NCBI GenBank assembly: GCA_030537695.1
Contig: JAUNVJ010000010.1
Location: 1 to 35,968, forward strand
Direction: 5' to 3'
Origin: Tissierellia bacterium
GTDB taxonomy: Bacteria > Bacillota_A > Clostridia > Tissierellales > Peptoniphilaceae
Length of the DNA stretch: 35,968 nucleotides
Under the pieces are notes generated by a model that saw nothing but the letters and a program-made list of their open reading frames with translations, did not search any database and was not told the DNA's origin. The position numbers were made by a program, and so were the translations under genes. Within the stretch, counting starts at the first letter, position 1. Every line of letters begins with the position of its first letter. Positions 15,207-24,535 of this stretch are shown here, one piece after another.

Positions 15207-16274
15207 ATGAAATTATATCTTCCGGGACCGACAAATGTGCGTGAAGACGTATTACAGCAATTTTTAAAACCACTTATTGGCCATCGGACAAAAGATGCAA
15301 CGGAACTTCAAAAATCCATTTCAGAAAATGCTCAAAAAATCATGGGTACAAAAAATGAAATATTATTATCCACCTCTTCCGGAACCGGTCTGATGGAAGG
15401 GGCCATCCGTTCTTGCACAACGAAAAAAGCTCTTATTTGTTCTGTCGGCTCTTTCGGAGAAAAATGGTATCGAATCGGTTGTAGTAATGGGATTGATACG
15501 GATAAACTAGAATCGGAATTGGGACAGCCTACCGATCCCGATCAATTAGAGAATATGCTTCAAAAGCATAATTATGATTTTGTGGGAATTACTCATAATG
15601 AAACAGCAACCGGCCTTGAAAACAACTTACAGGAATTGGCAGAAGTGATGAATCGGTATCCGGAGATTGTCTGGGCGTTGGATGGAGTCAGCTCCGTAGG
15701 TGGGGTAGAAATTCCCGCAGATCAATTGGGAATCGATATCCTTATTACTTCATCTCAAAAATGTCTTGGATTGCCTCCTGGAATGAGTCTTTGCTCCTTT
15801 TCTGAAAAAGCGGTTCAACAAGCGCGTAAAGTGGAACATCGAGGAACTTATTTTGATTTATTGGACTTATATAATACCCTCTTTATCAAAGATTATCAGT
15901 ATACAAATACGCCGGCAATTTCCAATATGTTTGCCATGGAATATCAATTTGACTATATTATTAATGAAGAGGGTTTGAACAATCGATTCCGTCGTCATAT
16001 TGAAATGGCGGAGTATATTAGAGATTGGGCAAAAAAATATTTTGACTTATTTGCCGACGAAAAATATTTGTCGAAAACGGCCACATGTATTAAAAATGTA
16101 CGAAATATTGATGTGGAAAAATTGATTGAAGAACTGGATAAAAGAGGTATTACTCTATCAAATGGCTTTGGCCCGTTAAAAAATCAAACCTTTAGAATAG
16201 GCCATATGGGTGATATGACGATCAATGACATGAAGATCCTGACAAGAAATATCGAAGAAGTTCTTGGACTATAG
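15207..16274 (+). CDS. class V PLP-dependent aminotransferase (alanine-glyoxylate/serine-pyruvate type)
   Basis: This 355-residue fold-type I PLP enzyme has an LPGPTNV opening as in alanine-glyoxylate/serine-pyruvate aminotransferases, the phosphate-binding SSGTGLMEG near 57-65, the cofactor Asp in LDGVSSVGG near 158-166, and the Schiff-base lysine in SSQKCLGLPPG near residue 192. The family transfers amino groups among alanine, serine, aspartate, glyoxylate and pyruvate; archaeal members include broad-specificity aspartate aminotransferases. Co-transcription with homoserine dehydrogenase (12-base gap) and divergence from asd suggest a role in aspartate-family or serine metabolism. Supply of aspartate would fit, but this is inference. 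It has an AAGGGAGG ribosome site and a consensus promoter. Confidence 0.88.
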   Translation: MKLYLPGPTNVREDVLQQFLKPLIGHRTKDATELQKSISENAQKIMGTKNEILLSTSSGTGLMEGAIRSCTTKKALICSVGSFGEKWYRIGCSNGIDTDKLESELGQPTDPDQLENMLQKHNYDFVGITHNETATGLENNLQELAEVMNRYPEIVWALDGVSSVGGVEIPADQLGIDILITSSQKCLGLPPGMSLCSFSEKAVQQARKVEHRGTYFDLLDLYNTLFIKDYQYTNTPAISNMFAMEYQFDYIINEEGLNNRFRRHIEMAEYIRDWAKKYFDLFADEKYLSKTATCIKNVRNIDVEKLIEELDKRGITLSNGFGPLKNQTFRIGHMGDMTINDMKILTRNIEEVLGL

Positions 16275-16286
16275 TGGAGGTAAACC

Positions 16287-17468
16287 ATGATTAAAATTGC
16301 CCTTTTGGGATTTGGTACCGTTGGAAAAGGCACTTTTGAAATTATCAACCAACAACAAGAAGCTTTTCAAAAAGTGACTGGAAAGACTCTAAAAGTCGTT
16401 AAGATATTGGACCGACGTTCAACTACAGATATCCCACTGGAAGACGGTATTTTAACGGATCAGTTTGAAGAAGTTTTAAAATCAAAACCGGATATTATTG
16501 CTGAAATGACAGGTGATATTGAAGGAGCACATCGCTTTATCATTCAAGCATTGGAATCAAAAATTCATGTGGTAACGGCCAACAAAGCCGTGGTGGCAAA
16601 ATATCTGGAAGAATTTTTAGACATTGCAGACCGACACAAAGTAAAGTTTTATTTTGAACCGGCAGTGGCCGGTGTTGTGCCCATCGTTCGAGAGATAAAA
16701 ATGCAATCAGTCATCAATCGAATTGAAAAGATCTATGGCATATTAAACGGTACCGGAAATTATATACTATACCATATGATGAATAAAGAATTGGAGTTTA
16801 ACCAAGTTTTGAAAGAAGCTCAAGATCTTGGTTTTGCTGAAGCAGATCCCACAGATGATATTAAAGGCTATGATGCCATGAGAAAGTTGAGAATTTTATC
16901 CACTATTGCTTTCCACACGAAAATTACAAATGAGGATATTATAGTGGAGGGCTTTGATCGAATAGCTCCTGTAGATATTGAATACATTCGAACCATTAAA
17001 GGACGGGTAAAACACTTGGCATTGTTACAAAGAATAAACAGTGGCTACCAGGCGATTATCGAGCCGGCAATTCTTTCCCAAAATTCCTATTTAGGAACGG
17101 TTGAAGATGCTTTAAATGCCATTGAAATTTTCGGAAATCACTTTGGGGATCTGAGATTTATGGGGGCCGGAGCAGGAAAAATCCCTACGGGAAATGCCGT
17201 TGTTGAAGATATACTGGATATTTCTTTAGGAAATCAACATCCCCTATACTTTGATGATTCGTTGAGAAATTTAAATGATCAATTAGAGGGACAGTATTAT
17301 TTCCGGATCGACAAAAATTTGGCCTTTCCCAAAGAATGGATTTCAAAAAAAACAATGACAAAACAATATCAACAGATTGAAACGACAAAAATTCCAAGAA
17401 AGCAATTACTAACTTTCATCGAAACACATAAAATTGTTGATTATTTTTATGCTCGTTTAGAAATGTAA
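16287..17468 (+). CDS. hom: homoserine dehydrogenase with reduced C-terminal domain
   Basis: This 393-residue protein has the nucleotide-binding GFGTVGKGT (8-16), the TANKAVVAKY segment near 96-105, and the catalytic region AEADPTDDIKGYDAMRKL near 191-208 with its lysines. It reduces aspartate semialdehyde to homoserine for threonine and methionine. Typical Gram-positive Hom is about 430 residues with a C-terminal ACT domain for threonine feedback. Here the last 60 residues start like an ACT strand (YYFRI) and then diverge and are short, so feedback control may be absent or altered. It follows the aminotransferase after 12 bases with a GTGGAGGT site and ends at a strong terminator. Confidence 0.93.
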   Translation: MIKIALLGFGTVGKGTFEIINQQQEAFQKVTGKTLKVVKILDRRSTTDIPLEDGILTDQFEEVLKSKPDIIAEMTGDIEGAHRFIIQALESKIHVVTANKAVVAKYLEEFLDIADRHKVKFYFEPAVAGVVPIVREIKMQSVINRIEKIYGILNGTGNYILYHMMNKELEFNQVLKEAQDLGFAEADPTDDIKGYDAMRKLRILSTIAFHTKITNEDIIVEGFDRIAPVDIEYIRTIKGRVKHLALLQRINSGYQAIIEPAILSQNSYLGTVEDALNAIEIFGNHFGDLRFMGAGAGKIPTGNAVVEDILDISLGNQHPLYFDDSLRNLNDQLEGQYYFRIDKNLAFPKEWISKKTMTKQYQQIETTKIPRKQLLTFIETHKIVDYFYARLEM

Positions 17469-17491
17469 GTGCAGGATACCTGCACTTTTTT
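17467..17491 (+). terminator. intrinsic terminator after hom
   Basis: A perfect stem AAGTGCAGG (17467-17475) with CCTGCACTT (17479-17487), a 3-base loop and a T-run. It overlaps the hom stop codon. The next 155 bases hold only the promoter of the following operon. Confidence 0.9.
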
Positions 17492-17648
17492 AGTTGGGAA
17501 AAAGTTTTCAAAGAAAATTTATTTTTATCTTCTGGATCAGTATCTTTAGATTTTATAAATTTTAGCTCCATATTTATAAAAAAATGTGGGAGGTTTACGA
17601 TTTCCCGATGATTAAAAGGGTAGAATTACCGAGACGATGGAGGAAATA

Positions 17649-17657
17649 TGATATAAT
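17649..17657 (+). promoter_or_regulatory. extended -10 promoter of the ACT/UPF0210/phosphate-transport genes
   Basis: TGATATAAT gives a perfect TATAAT (17652-17657) with a TGn extension; no good -35 is seen. It lies 33 bases upstream of the ATG. Confidence 0.6.
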
Positions 17658-17690
17658 GATGACATTAAGAGAAATGATTTGGAGGGGAAT

Positions 17691-17960
17691 ATGAGAGCAG
17701 TTATTACGATTATCGGTTATGATAAAGTAGGTATTGTCTACAAGGTTTCCGAACTTTTAGTCAAATATAATTTAAACATTGTAGATATCAACCAAACGAT
17801 TATTGATCAATATTTTACGATGATCATGATTGTAGATATAACCAGTCTCAAGGAACAGTTTACAGAAGTAGTAGATGCCATTGATAAATTGGCAGAAGAA
17901 TTGAATATGGACATACGAATTCAGCGAGAAGACATATTTAATTCAATGTACCAAGTATAA
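17691..17960 (+). CDS. ACT-domain protein (UPF0237 family)
   Basis: This 89-residue protein is a single ACT domain: [19 protein letters not shown], then a helix and a strand with [12 protein letters not shown] domains bind amino acids or other small ligands and regulate enzymes. The UPF0237 family is often encoded directly before UPF0210/PFL proteins, as here (13-base gap to the ATG), so the two probably work together, perhaps as sensor and enzyme; the ligand is unknown. A TTG at 17679 is in frame but lies at the ribosome site; GGAGGGG at 17681-17687 selects the ATG at 17691. Confidence 0.88.
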   Translation: MRAVITIIGYDKVGIVYKVSELLVKYNLNIVDINQTIIDQYFTMIMIVDITSLKEQFTEVVDAIDKLAEELNMDIRIQREDIFNSMYQV

Positions 17961-17973
17961 GGGGTGTCTGTTG

Positions 17974-19329
17974 ATGGACCAGAAAAAGATCTTAGAGACC
18001 ATCCATATGTTGGATGAAGAAAATTTAGATATCCGTACAGCGACCATAGGGATTTCTCTATTGGATTGTATTGACAGCGACATGAAAAGTGCCAACCGAA
18101 AGATCTATGATAAAATGATGCGGTATACGGATCAGTTGGTCAAAACGTCGGAGGTGGTGTCTAAAACCTATGGTGTGCCCATTATCAATAACCGTATTTC
18201 GGTCACACCTATCAGTATGATAGGAGCTGCAACACAAGCATCGGATTATACTCCTTTTGCCGAAACTTTAGATAAAGTGGCACAAAATGTAGGCGTTGAT
18301 TTTGTCGGCGGTTTTTCCGCATTGGTACACAAAGGGTTTAACCCGTCTGATAAAGTGCTGATCAGTTCTATTCCCAAAGCCCTTTCCGAAACGAATTTAG
18401 TATGTTCTTCCGTCAATGTAGGGTCTACAAAAACAGGAATCAACATGGATGCTGTAAAATTGATGGGAAAGGTGATTTTGGAAACGGCGAAGCGGACAAA
18501 AGATCAAGATTCGATTGGTTGTGCTAAGTTTGTCGCCTTTGCCAATGCTGTTGAAGACAATCCTTTTATGGCCGGGGCATTTCATGGAATTGGAGAGCCG
18601 GATGTCGTTATCAATATCGGTGTTTCAGGTCCCGGCGTCGTCAAATGTGCTTTGGAAAAAGTAAAAGGTGCTCCCTTTGATGTTGTGGCAGAAACGATTA
18701 AAAAGACTGCATTTAAAATTACACGGATGGGTCAACTAGTTGGGGGAGAGGTTTCGAAACGACTGAATATTCCCTTTGGCATTATTGACCTTTCGTTGGC
18801 TCCAACACCGGCTGTTGGTGATTCTGTCGGTCGTATTCTGGAAGAGATGGGACTTAGCACGGTAGGCACCCACGGAACTACAGCTGCCTTGGCATTATTA
18901 AATGATGCGGTCAAAAAAGGAGGGATCATGGCCAGCTCCGGCGTAGGAGGTTTAAGTGGTGCTTTTATTCCCGTATCAGAAGATGAAGGAATGATAGCTG
19001 CTACTCAAGCAAAAGCCCTCACTTTTGATAAGTTGGAAGCTATGACTTCCGTATGTTCCGTAGGTTTGGATATGATTGCCATTCCCGGAGATACAAGTGC
19101 CGCCACCATTTCGGCAATTATTGCCGATGAAGCAGCGATTGGAGTGATCAATAATAAAACAACAGCCGTTCGAGTCATACCGGTACAGGGGAAAACCGTG
19201 GGAGATATGGCTGAATTTGGAGGTTTGTTAGGATATGCTCCCATTATGGATATAGGAAGAGGAGACAGTCAATTATTTATAGATCGAGGAGGAAGGATTC
19301 CGGCGCCAATTCATAGCTTTAAAAATTAA
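17974..19329 (+). CDS. UPF0210/DUF711 (PFL-like) family protein
   Basis: This 451-residue protein matches the UPF0210/DUF711 family: a [14 protein letters not shown] segment near 19-32, a central [12 protein letters not shown] near 219-230, and many Gly/Ala-rich loops. The fold is related to the pyruvate-formate-lyase/ribonucleotide-reductase barrel, but no radical-enzyme activity is established and the reaction is unknown. The ATG at 17974 has an AAGGGGTG site; a TTG codon directly before it is not preferred. Family length is about 450. The ACT gene lies 13 bases upstream and the phosphate transporter 12 bases downstream, all apparently in one transcript. Confidence 0.88.
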   Translation: MDQKKILETIHMLDEENLDIRTATIGISLLDCIDSDMKSANRKIYDKMMRYTDQLVKTSEVVSKTYGVPIINNRISVTPISMIGAATQASDYTPFAETLDKVAQNVGVDFVGGFSALVHKGFNPSDKVLISSIPKALSETNLVCSSVNVGSTKTGINMDAVKLMGKVILETAKRTKDQDSIGCAKFVAFANAVEDNPFMAGAFHGIGEPDVVINIGVSGPGVVKCALEKVKGAPFDVVAETIKKTAFKITRMGQLVGGEVSKRLNIPFGIIDLSLAPTPAVGDSVGRILEEMGLSTVGTHGTTAALALLNDAVKKGGIMASSGVGGLSGAFIPVSEDEGMIAATQAKALTFDKLEAMTSVCSVGLDMIAIPGDTSAATISAIIADEAAIGVINNKTTAVRVIPVQGKTVGDMAEFGGLLGYAPIMDIGRGDSQLFIDRGGRIPAPIHSFKN

Positions 19330-19341
19330 GAAGGAGAAAAG

Positions 19342-20385
19342 ATGATTATTTCAAATTTTGCATCACAATTGAAAAACCCCGTCTTTTTGATTTTATTTTT
19401 TATTATCTTGGGAATTGTGTTTGTCAATGGGTATACGGATGCTTCCCATTCGATCGTGAACTCATTATCGGCCAGAACACTAAGCATTGACCATTCAATT
19501 TACATCGTTACGATTTTCAACTTCTTAGGAGTATTGATGATTACGCCCCTTGCTCCTACAGTCGTTCGAACGATCTATCGAATGTTTTCTTTTGGAGAAG
19601 ATCCTAAACAAGCATTGGTTGGTATAACTGCTGCATTAATTTCCATTGTCATATGGTCGTTAACCTGTTTAATCTTAGGGATTGTCGCTTCGGAATCCCA
19701 TTCTCTGATTGCAGGATTAACCGGAGCCGCTTTAGCTATTAGTCCCGGTTTGTCAGGAATTAATCTCAGTCAATGGATTAAAGTATTTTTTGGTTTAATT
19801 TTATCAACACTTGTCAGTTTTGTGATAGGTTATCTCATTGTCGAAATTATAAAATCATTATGTCAGTATTCTGATCGACGAAAGACGAAACGTTATTTTG
19901 GCTGGGGCCAGATTATGGGGACGGGTCTGGTAGCATTTTTGCATGGGGCACAAGATGGTCAAAAATTCATAGCGGTATTTTTAATGGCGATGTCTTATGT
20001 TGATCATTTCAACGATGGAACCTCATTGTCCTACCTGTCGGTTGTAATTTTTATCGTTGCTATATTTTTAGGAATAGGTACTTTTACAGGGGGACATGTC
20101 ATTGTCAAATCTTTCGGTTTTGACCTCTTAAAATTAGAGAACTTTGAAGGCTTTGCAGGAGATCTTGCGTCAATTATATCTTTAATAATTGCTTTGATAT
20201 TCGGATTGCCAGTATCTACTACACATACTTCCACAACAGCGATCATGGGGGTAGGAGCTTCCAAGCGACTATCCAATGTCAATTGGTCTTATGTTCGTAA
20301 GATGGGACTAAGTTGGATTTTAGTATTTCCCGGTTGCGGCTTATTAGCCTTTCTTATCACAAAAATTTTAATACATTGGATCTAG
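19342..20385 (+). CDS. PiT-family inorganic phosphate transporter
   Basis: This 347-residue protein has about nine membrane segments. It carries the two inverted PiT signature regions: NGYTDASHSIV near residues 29-39 and FLHGAQDGQKF near 194-204, and the GLPVSTTHTSTTAIMG segment near 291-306. PiT transporters carry phosphate (or metal phosphate) coupled to protons or sodium. The canonical GxND signature is changed to YTD and AQD, with the aspartates kept; such variants are common in clostridial members. The DUF47 gene 21 bases downstream is the usual PiT partner. An AGAAGGAGAAA site precedes the ATG. Confidence 0.9.
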   Translation: MIISNFASQLKNPVFLILFFIILGIVFVNGYTDASHSIVNSLSARTLSIDHSIYIVTIFNFLGVLMITPLAPTVVRTIYRMFSFGEDPKQALVGITAALISIVIWSLTCLILGIVASESHSLIAGLTGAALAISPGLSGINLSQWIKVFFGLILSTLVSFVIGYLIVEIIKSLCQYSDRRKTKRYFGWGQIMGTGLVAFLHGAQDGQKFIAVFLMAMSYVDHFNDGTSLSYLSVVIFIVAIFLGIGTFTGGHVIVKSFGFDLLKLENFEGFAGDLASIISLIIALIFGLPVSTTHTSTTAIMGVGASKRLSNVNWSYVRKMGLSWILVFPGCGLLAFLITKILIHWI

Positions 20386-20406
20386 TGAGTATAGAGGAGA
20401 TAAAAG

Positions 20407-21030
20407 ATGAAAAAAAACAATTTTAATTACTTTACTATCTTTCGAGAAATGGTGGAAGGTTCTATGGCGGCTGCTCGTCTTTTAGATGAGATTATGAATG
20501 ACTATGTGCCGGATGAATTGGAAGAACGAATGGAGGCCATGCATAAAATCGAACATTCCAACGATTCATTAGTCCATCACACATTAAAAGAACTGGTTAC
20601 AGAATTTTTACCTCCCATAGAAAGAGAAGATATTACGGACTTAATGGAAAGTTTGGACAACTCCACGGATAAAATTGAAGACGTCTTATTTGCACTTTAT
20701 ATGTATAATATTCATGAAATACGTCAAGAGGCTCTAGAGTTTTCTGCATTGATTGTTGAAGCTGTGGACGCTCTTTATGACGCTATTTGTCTGTTTCCGA
20801 CATTTAATAAAAACTATGAACAAATTCGTAAATTCATCATTAAAGTCAATGATTTAGAAGAAAAAGGAGACCGACTCCATATGAGTGCTGTACGAGCATT
20901 ATATAAAGAACAGGAAAGCTCCAAGGATGTGGTAGTTTGGACTCGCACCTTTGACCGTTTGGAACGTTGTTTGGATTCTATTGAATCAATAGCAAACCAG
21001 ATAGAATCCATTATTATGAACAATAGCTAA
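20407..21030 (+). CDS. DUF47 (PhoU-like) partner of the phosphate transporter
   Basis: This 207-residue, mostly helical protein has PhoU-like repeats, with patterns such as EHSNDSLVHHTLKEL and EDITDLMESLDNSTDKIED. DUF47 proteins are encoded next to PiT transporters and are thought to regulate them. It follows the transporter by 21 bases with an AGAGGAGAT site and is closed by a terminator. No catalytic motif is seen. Confidence 0.9.
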   Translation: MKKNNFNYFTIFREMVEGSMAAARLLDEIMNDYVPDELEERMEAMHKIEHSNDSLVHHTLKELVTEFLPPIEREDITDLMESLDNSTDKIEDVLFALYMYNIHEIRQEALEFSALIVEAVDALYDAICLFPTFNKNYEQIRKFIIKVNDLEEKGDRLHMSAVRALYKEQESSKDVVVWTRTFDRLERCLDSIESIANQIESIIMNNS

Positions 21031-21036
21031 ATAAAT

Positions 21037-21065
21037 ATCCTTCTGAAATTTCAGAAGGATTTTTT
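21037..21065 (+). terminator. intrinsic terminator after the DUF47 gene
   Basis: ATCCTTCTGA (21037-21046) pairs with TCAGAAGGAT (21051-21060), followed by a T-run. Confidence 0.9.
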
Positions 21066-21162
21066 AGATTACATTTTAATGACAAATCAAAATTATCATG
21101 TTTCTCTCGTTGATTTCATATATACTGTAAAGGATCAAAGTATATGATAAAAGGAGAATTAT

Positions 21163-23382
21163 ATGAAATATAGTATATGGAAAAAAATTTATATTTTAAT
21201 TCTATTGGTTATATTAATCCCGTCTTTTGTACATGGAGAAAGCATCTTAAAGCATCAAGAAGAAGTTGCTCCCGGTGTAATTCGTCATGAATATCAAGTA
21301 AAAAATGGGAACACAAAATCCCTTGTCAATGTATTAAAAGTGGATTTAAGGAATCCAAAGATCAAAGTCAATACTGTAGCCGGCGGTGGAACCTATACAA
21401 ATAAGGCCACAGTTTCTCAAATGGGAAATCGGACCAATGCTGTTGGGCTTGTCAATGGAGATTTTTTTACCATGCAGTTACAAGGAGCACCGATGGGTAG
21501 CTCTGTCATCAATTCAGATATTAAATCGTCTCCGGCTGTATTGACAGACATCTATTCTTTAGGCATCGATAAGAGTAATAGAGCCTATATTGAAAGGGTT
21601 GGTTTTCAGGGAAAGGTTACAGCACCTAATGGGAAAAGTTATAATATCGACGGTTTGAACAAAACATTTTATTGGTATCAGCCTAATGGAGAATACTCTC
21701 ATGAATCACGCATTCAAATGTATAATGACTTTTGGTCTTCCAAATCGCGAGGGGATAAGACGGCAGGAGAAGTCCTATTATCTGAAAACAATGTAGTAGA
21801 AAAAATTCAATATCGAAAAAACTTAGACATGGTCATACCGAAAGGAAAAAAGATTTTACAAGTTAGTGGAGGATCGGAACGATTTATTCGTGACAATGTT
21901 AAAGTGGGAGATCGTCTGAATATCCAATATCAAATTACACCTGATCGCAATTGGAAAATGATGATCGGCGGTCATGCTCTTTTAGTAGACAATGGCGTCG
22001 TGAAAAAATATACCAAGGATGTGACTTCCCTAGGTGGAGTCCGTGCACGAACGGCAGCGGGGATTTCAAAAGATGGAAACACTTTATATATTGTGGCTGT
22101 GGAAGGACGAACAAAACGCAGTGCCGGTATGTCCCTACATCAGCTGGCTACTTTTATGGTGGATTTGGGAGCTGATAAGGCAATCAATTTAGACGGTGGA
22201 GGATCCACTGCCATGGTAATACGAAATTTGGGAGACCTCAATAGAACGCGTGTCATCAATCCGGAACGTAACGGATCGGAGCGTCGGGTTGTCAATGGTT
22301 TAGGGGTTTATAACATTACCAAAAACACAGGTATTATTCACGGAATTAAATACAAGGGTCCTCAGGAACTATTACTGGGACAAGGATCGGATTTTTCGAT
22401 CTCTAAAGCATGGGATGAACATCTAAATCCCATTGACTTTAGTAATAAGAAATATCTTCTTACGGACAATTCAGAAGGTAAAAACATAGTCACCGGAACC
22501 CAATATCTAGGCTTGGTACCAGGAGAATTTCAATTGAATTATCAATTCGATGATTCAACGGTTTCAAAACCAATAAAAGTCTTAGATCCTTCGGCCTATA
22601 AAAATTTACAAATTCGTTCGGAACGAAAGGTTATCGAAAAAGGAGCTGATATTCCTTTTAAAATCACTTCCTCCTTCAATGGAAAAGAAGTGGGGTTATC
22701 ACCACGAGTTTTCGAATATATAGTAGAAGGGATGGACGCTCAAATTGATAAAATATCCGGCATACTTCAAGTTCAGGAAGTGACGGGAATCCCTAAATTG
22801 ACTATCCAGGCCGGAGATCAAAAAGCCTCTGTTTCCTTTTTTGATAAAAATGCGAAAGTAATTCGCATGAATATCGGTAATAAAAATTATTGGATAAATG
22901 ATGAAAAGAAGACAATGGATGTCAGCCCTTTCATTAAGAACGAAAGGACCTATATACCACTACGATTTGTAGCAGAAGCTTTAGGCAAAGATGTGACTTG
23001 GGATTCCAAAACTCAGATAGTTACGATTAATGATGGAAATCAGATTCTTGAAATTCAAATCGGACACCAGCAAATCCTGATTGACGGAAAAGCTCAAGAA
23101 ATAGATACGCCTGCTTTTATCAGCAAAGATCGAACTTTCGTTCCCATTCGATTTATTGCGGAAGGAATGGGGCTTGATGTAAGCTATGAACCGACAAATC
23201 GAGAAGTACTCTTAGTAGAAGGACCAAAGGATACTTCGGAACAAAAGCCTCTAAAAAATCAGTCGGAACCTGTGGAACAATCGAAAGTGGAAGATGATCG
23301 GGAAGATGATGCCTTATCTGAGGCCCAAAAGAATGATCAAAATACAGTTGTTCCTCCCACTGATGGCAAGAACAATCTTTAA
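21163..23382 (+). CDS. secreted phosphodiester-glycosidase-domain protein with copper-amine-oxidase-type repeats
   Basis: This 739-residue protein has a signal peptide at about residues 1-25. The first half (about 60-385) is a phosphodiester glycosidase/NAGPA domain: VGLVNGDFFTMQ near 93-104, RTAAGISKDGNTLYIVAVEGR near 296-316, and the NLDGGGSTAM motif near 343-352. Such domains remove sugar residues from phosphodiester-linked glycans, in bacteria probably cell-wall or exopolysaccharide material. The middle (about 400-560) is beta-rich and may be Ig-like. The C-terminal part (about 565-685) holds two copies of a stalk-like repeat, TYIPLRFVAEALG and TFVPIRFIAEGMG, as in the copper amine oxidase N-terminal domain, common in clostridial surface proteins. 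A charged tail follows. It is a single gene with an AAAGGAGAA site; a TATACT at 21121-21126 may be the -10. Confidence 0.88.
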   Translation: MKYSIWKKIYILILLVILIPSFVHGESILKHQEEVAPGVIRHEYQVKNGNTKSLVNVLKVDLRNPKIKVNTVAGGGTYTNKATVSQMGNRTNAVGLVNGDFFTMQLQGAPMGSSVINSDIKSSPAVLTDIYSLGIDKSNRAYIERVGFQGKVTAPNGKSYNIDGLNKTFYWYQPNGEYSHESRIQMYNDFWSSKSRGDKTAGEVLLSENNVVEKIQYRKNLDMVIPKGKKILQVSGGSERFIRDNVKVGDRLNIQYQITPDRNWKMMIGGHALLVDNGVVKKYTKDVTSLGGVRARTAAGISKDGNTLYIVAVEGRTKRSAGMSLHQLATFMVDLGADKAINLDGGGSTAMVIRNLGDLNRTRVINPERNGSERRVVNGLGVYNITKNTGIIHGIKYKGPQELLLGQGSDFSISKAWDEHLNPIDFSNKKYLLTDNSEGKNIVTGTQYLGLVPGEFQLNYQFDDSTVSKPIKVLDPSAYKNLQIRSERKVIEKGADIPFKITSSFNGKEVGLSPRVFEYIVEGMDAQIDKISGILQVQEVTGIPKLTIQAGDQKASVSFFDKNAKVIRMNIGNKNYWINDEKKTMDVSPFIKNERTYIPLRFVAEALGKDVTWDSKTQIVTINDGNQILEIQIGHQQILIDGKAQEIDTPAFISKDRTFVPIRFIAEGMGLDVSYEPTNREVLLVEGPKDTSEQKPLKNQSEPVEQSKVEDDREDDALSEAQKNDQNTVVPPTDGKNNL

Positions 23383-23394
23383 ATACAACAAATA

Positions 23395-23430
23395 ACAATT
23401 CCCATCGATCATAGATGGGAATTGTCTATT
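23395..23430 (+). terminator. hairpin after the glycosidase-domain gene
   Basis: ACAATTCCCATC (23395-23406) pairs perfectly with GATGGGAATTGT (23414-23425) around a 7-base loop. The T-run after it is interrupted, so termination may be partial. Confidence 0.7.
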
Positions 23431-23439
23431 TTACCTTTG

Positions 23440-23468
23440 TTGTCAAAGTAATTTACCAATGATATAAT
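23440..23468 (+). promoter_or_regulatory. sigma-A promoter of the pheS operon
   Basis: TTGTCA (23440-23445) and TATAAT (23463-23468) are 17 bases apart, with a TGn extension of the -10. It lies only 33 bases from the pheS ATG, so there is no room for a T-box leader. Confidence 0.88.
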
Positions 23469-23501
23469 GAAATGATGAACAAATAGATACAGGAGGAAGC
23501 A

Positions 23502-24524
23502 ATGAAAGAACAATTACTTCAAATAAAGGAAGAATTTCTAAATTTATTGGACGAAATGAATGACATTCGAGAGCTGGACGATCTGAAGGTAAAATTTTTA
23601 GGGAAAAAAGGAGAAGTCACTAAAATTTTACGAGGTATGGGCAAGCTTTCAAAAGAAGAAAGACCGAAGATGGGAGCATTGGCCAATGAAATTCGAACTT
23701 CCATAGAAAAAGAGATACATGAGAAAAAAAATCATCTGGAAGAAGTTCTGTTACAAGAAAAACTTTTGGAAGAACGAATAGATGTCACTTTAAGAACCGA
23801 TAAGCTAAAAATCGGCCATCGCCATCCACTGATCAAGACATTGGAAGATCTAGAAGATCTATTTATCCACATGGGTTTTACCGTATATGACGGTCCGGAA
23901 ATAGAAACGGTCGCCAATAATTTTGATTTATTAAATGCGCCAGTCAATCATCCGTCAAGAGATATGACCGATACTTTTTATTTTGATGATAATACATTGC
24001 TTCGTTCACAAACATCACCTGTACAAATTCGAGCCATGAAAGAACATGGAGCACCAATTCGTATGGTATGTTCAGGACGTGTGTTTCGATCTGACGAAGT
24101 CGATGCGACCCATTCCCCGATGTTTCATCAGTTGGAAGGACTCGTAGTTGATGAGCATATTTCGATAGCCAATCTAATTGACACTTTAGATATTTTTGTC
24201 AAGAAATTTTTTGGAGACGATATGGGAACTCGGTATCGTCCTCATTATTTTCCTTTTACAGAACCGAGTTTGGAAGTAGACACTACTTGTCCCAACTGTA
24301 AGGGAAGTGGATGCAATAGTTGCAATCAAACGGGATGGAGTATGGAATTATTAGGCTGTGGAATGGTTCACCCTAAGGTATTGGAAAACTGTGGTATTGA
24401 TCCGAAAAAATACTCAGGTTTTGCCTTTGGTATGGGCATTGATCGAATCGCCATGGTTCGGTACAATATCAAGGATATTCGTATGATGTTTGATAATAAT
24501 CAAAAATTCTTGGAGCAGTTTTAA
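23502..24524 (+). CDS. pheS: phenylalanyl-tRNA synthetase alpha subunit
   Basis: This 340-residue class II synthetase subunit begins with a coiled-coil tRNA-binding arm (about 1-85) and continues with the catalytic core: the HPLIKTLEDLEDLFI start of motif 1 near 107-121, a motif-2 region with FRSDEVDATHSPMFHQLEGL near 195-214, and motif 3 in GFAFGMGIDRIAM near 306-318. A four-Cys insert (CPNCKGSGCNSC, about 264-275) is usual in Firmicute PheS. With PheT it charges tRNA-Phe as an alpha2-beta2 enzyme. It heads a long operon, has an AGGAGG site, and has no T-box. Confidence 0.97.
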   Translation: MKEQLLQIKEEFLNLLDEMNDIRELDDLKVKFLGKKGEVTKILRGMGKLSKEERPKMGALANEIRTSIEKEIHEKKNHLEEVLLQEKLLEERIDVTLRTDKLKIGHRHPLIKTLEDLEDLFIHMGFTVYDGPEIETVANNFDLLNAPVNHPSRDMTDTFYFDDNTLLRSQTSPVQIRAMKEHGAPIRMVCSGRVFRSDEVDATHSPMFHQLEGLVVDEHISIANLIDTLDIFVKKFFGDDMGTRYRPHYFPFTEPSLEVDTTCPNCKGSGCNSCNQTGWSMELLGCGMVHPKVLENCGIDPKKYSGFAFGMGIDRIAMVRYNIKDIRMMFDNNQKFLEQF

Positions 24525-24535
24525 GGGGGAACCAG

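Noticed and set aside
23469..23501. T-box leader for pheST
   Set aside because: Only 33 bases separate the -10 box from the ATG, too short for a T-box.
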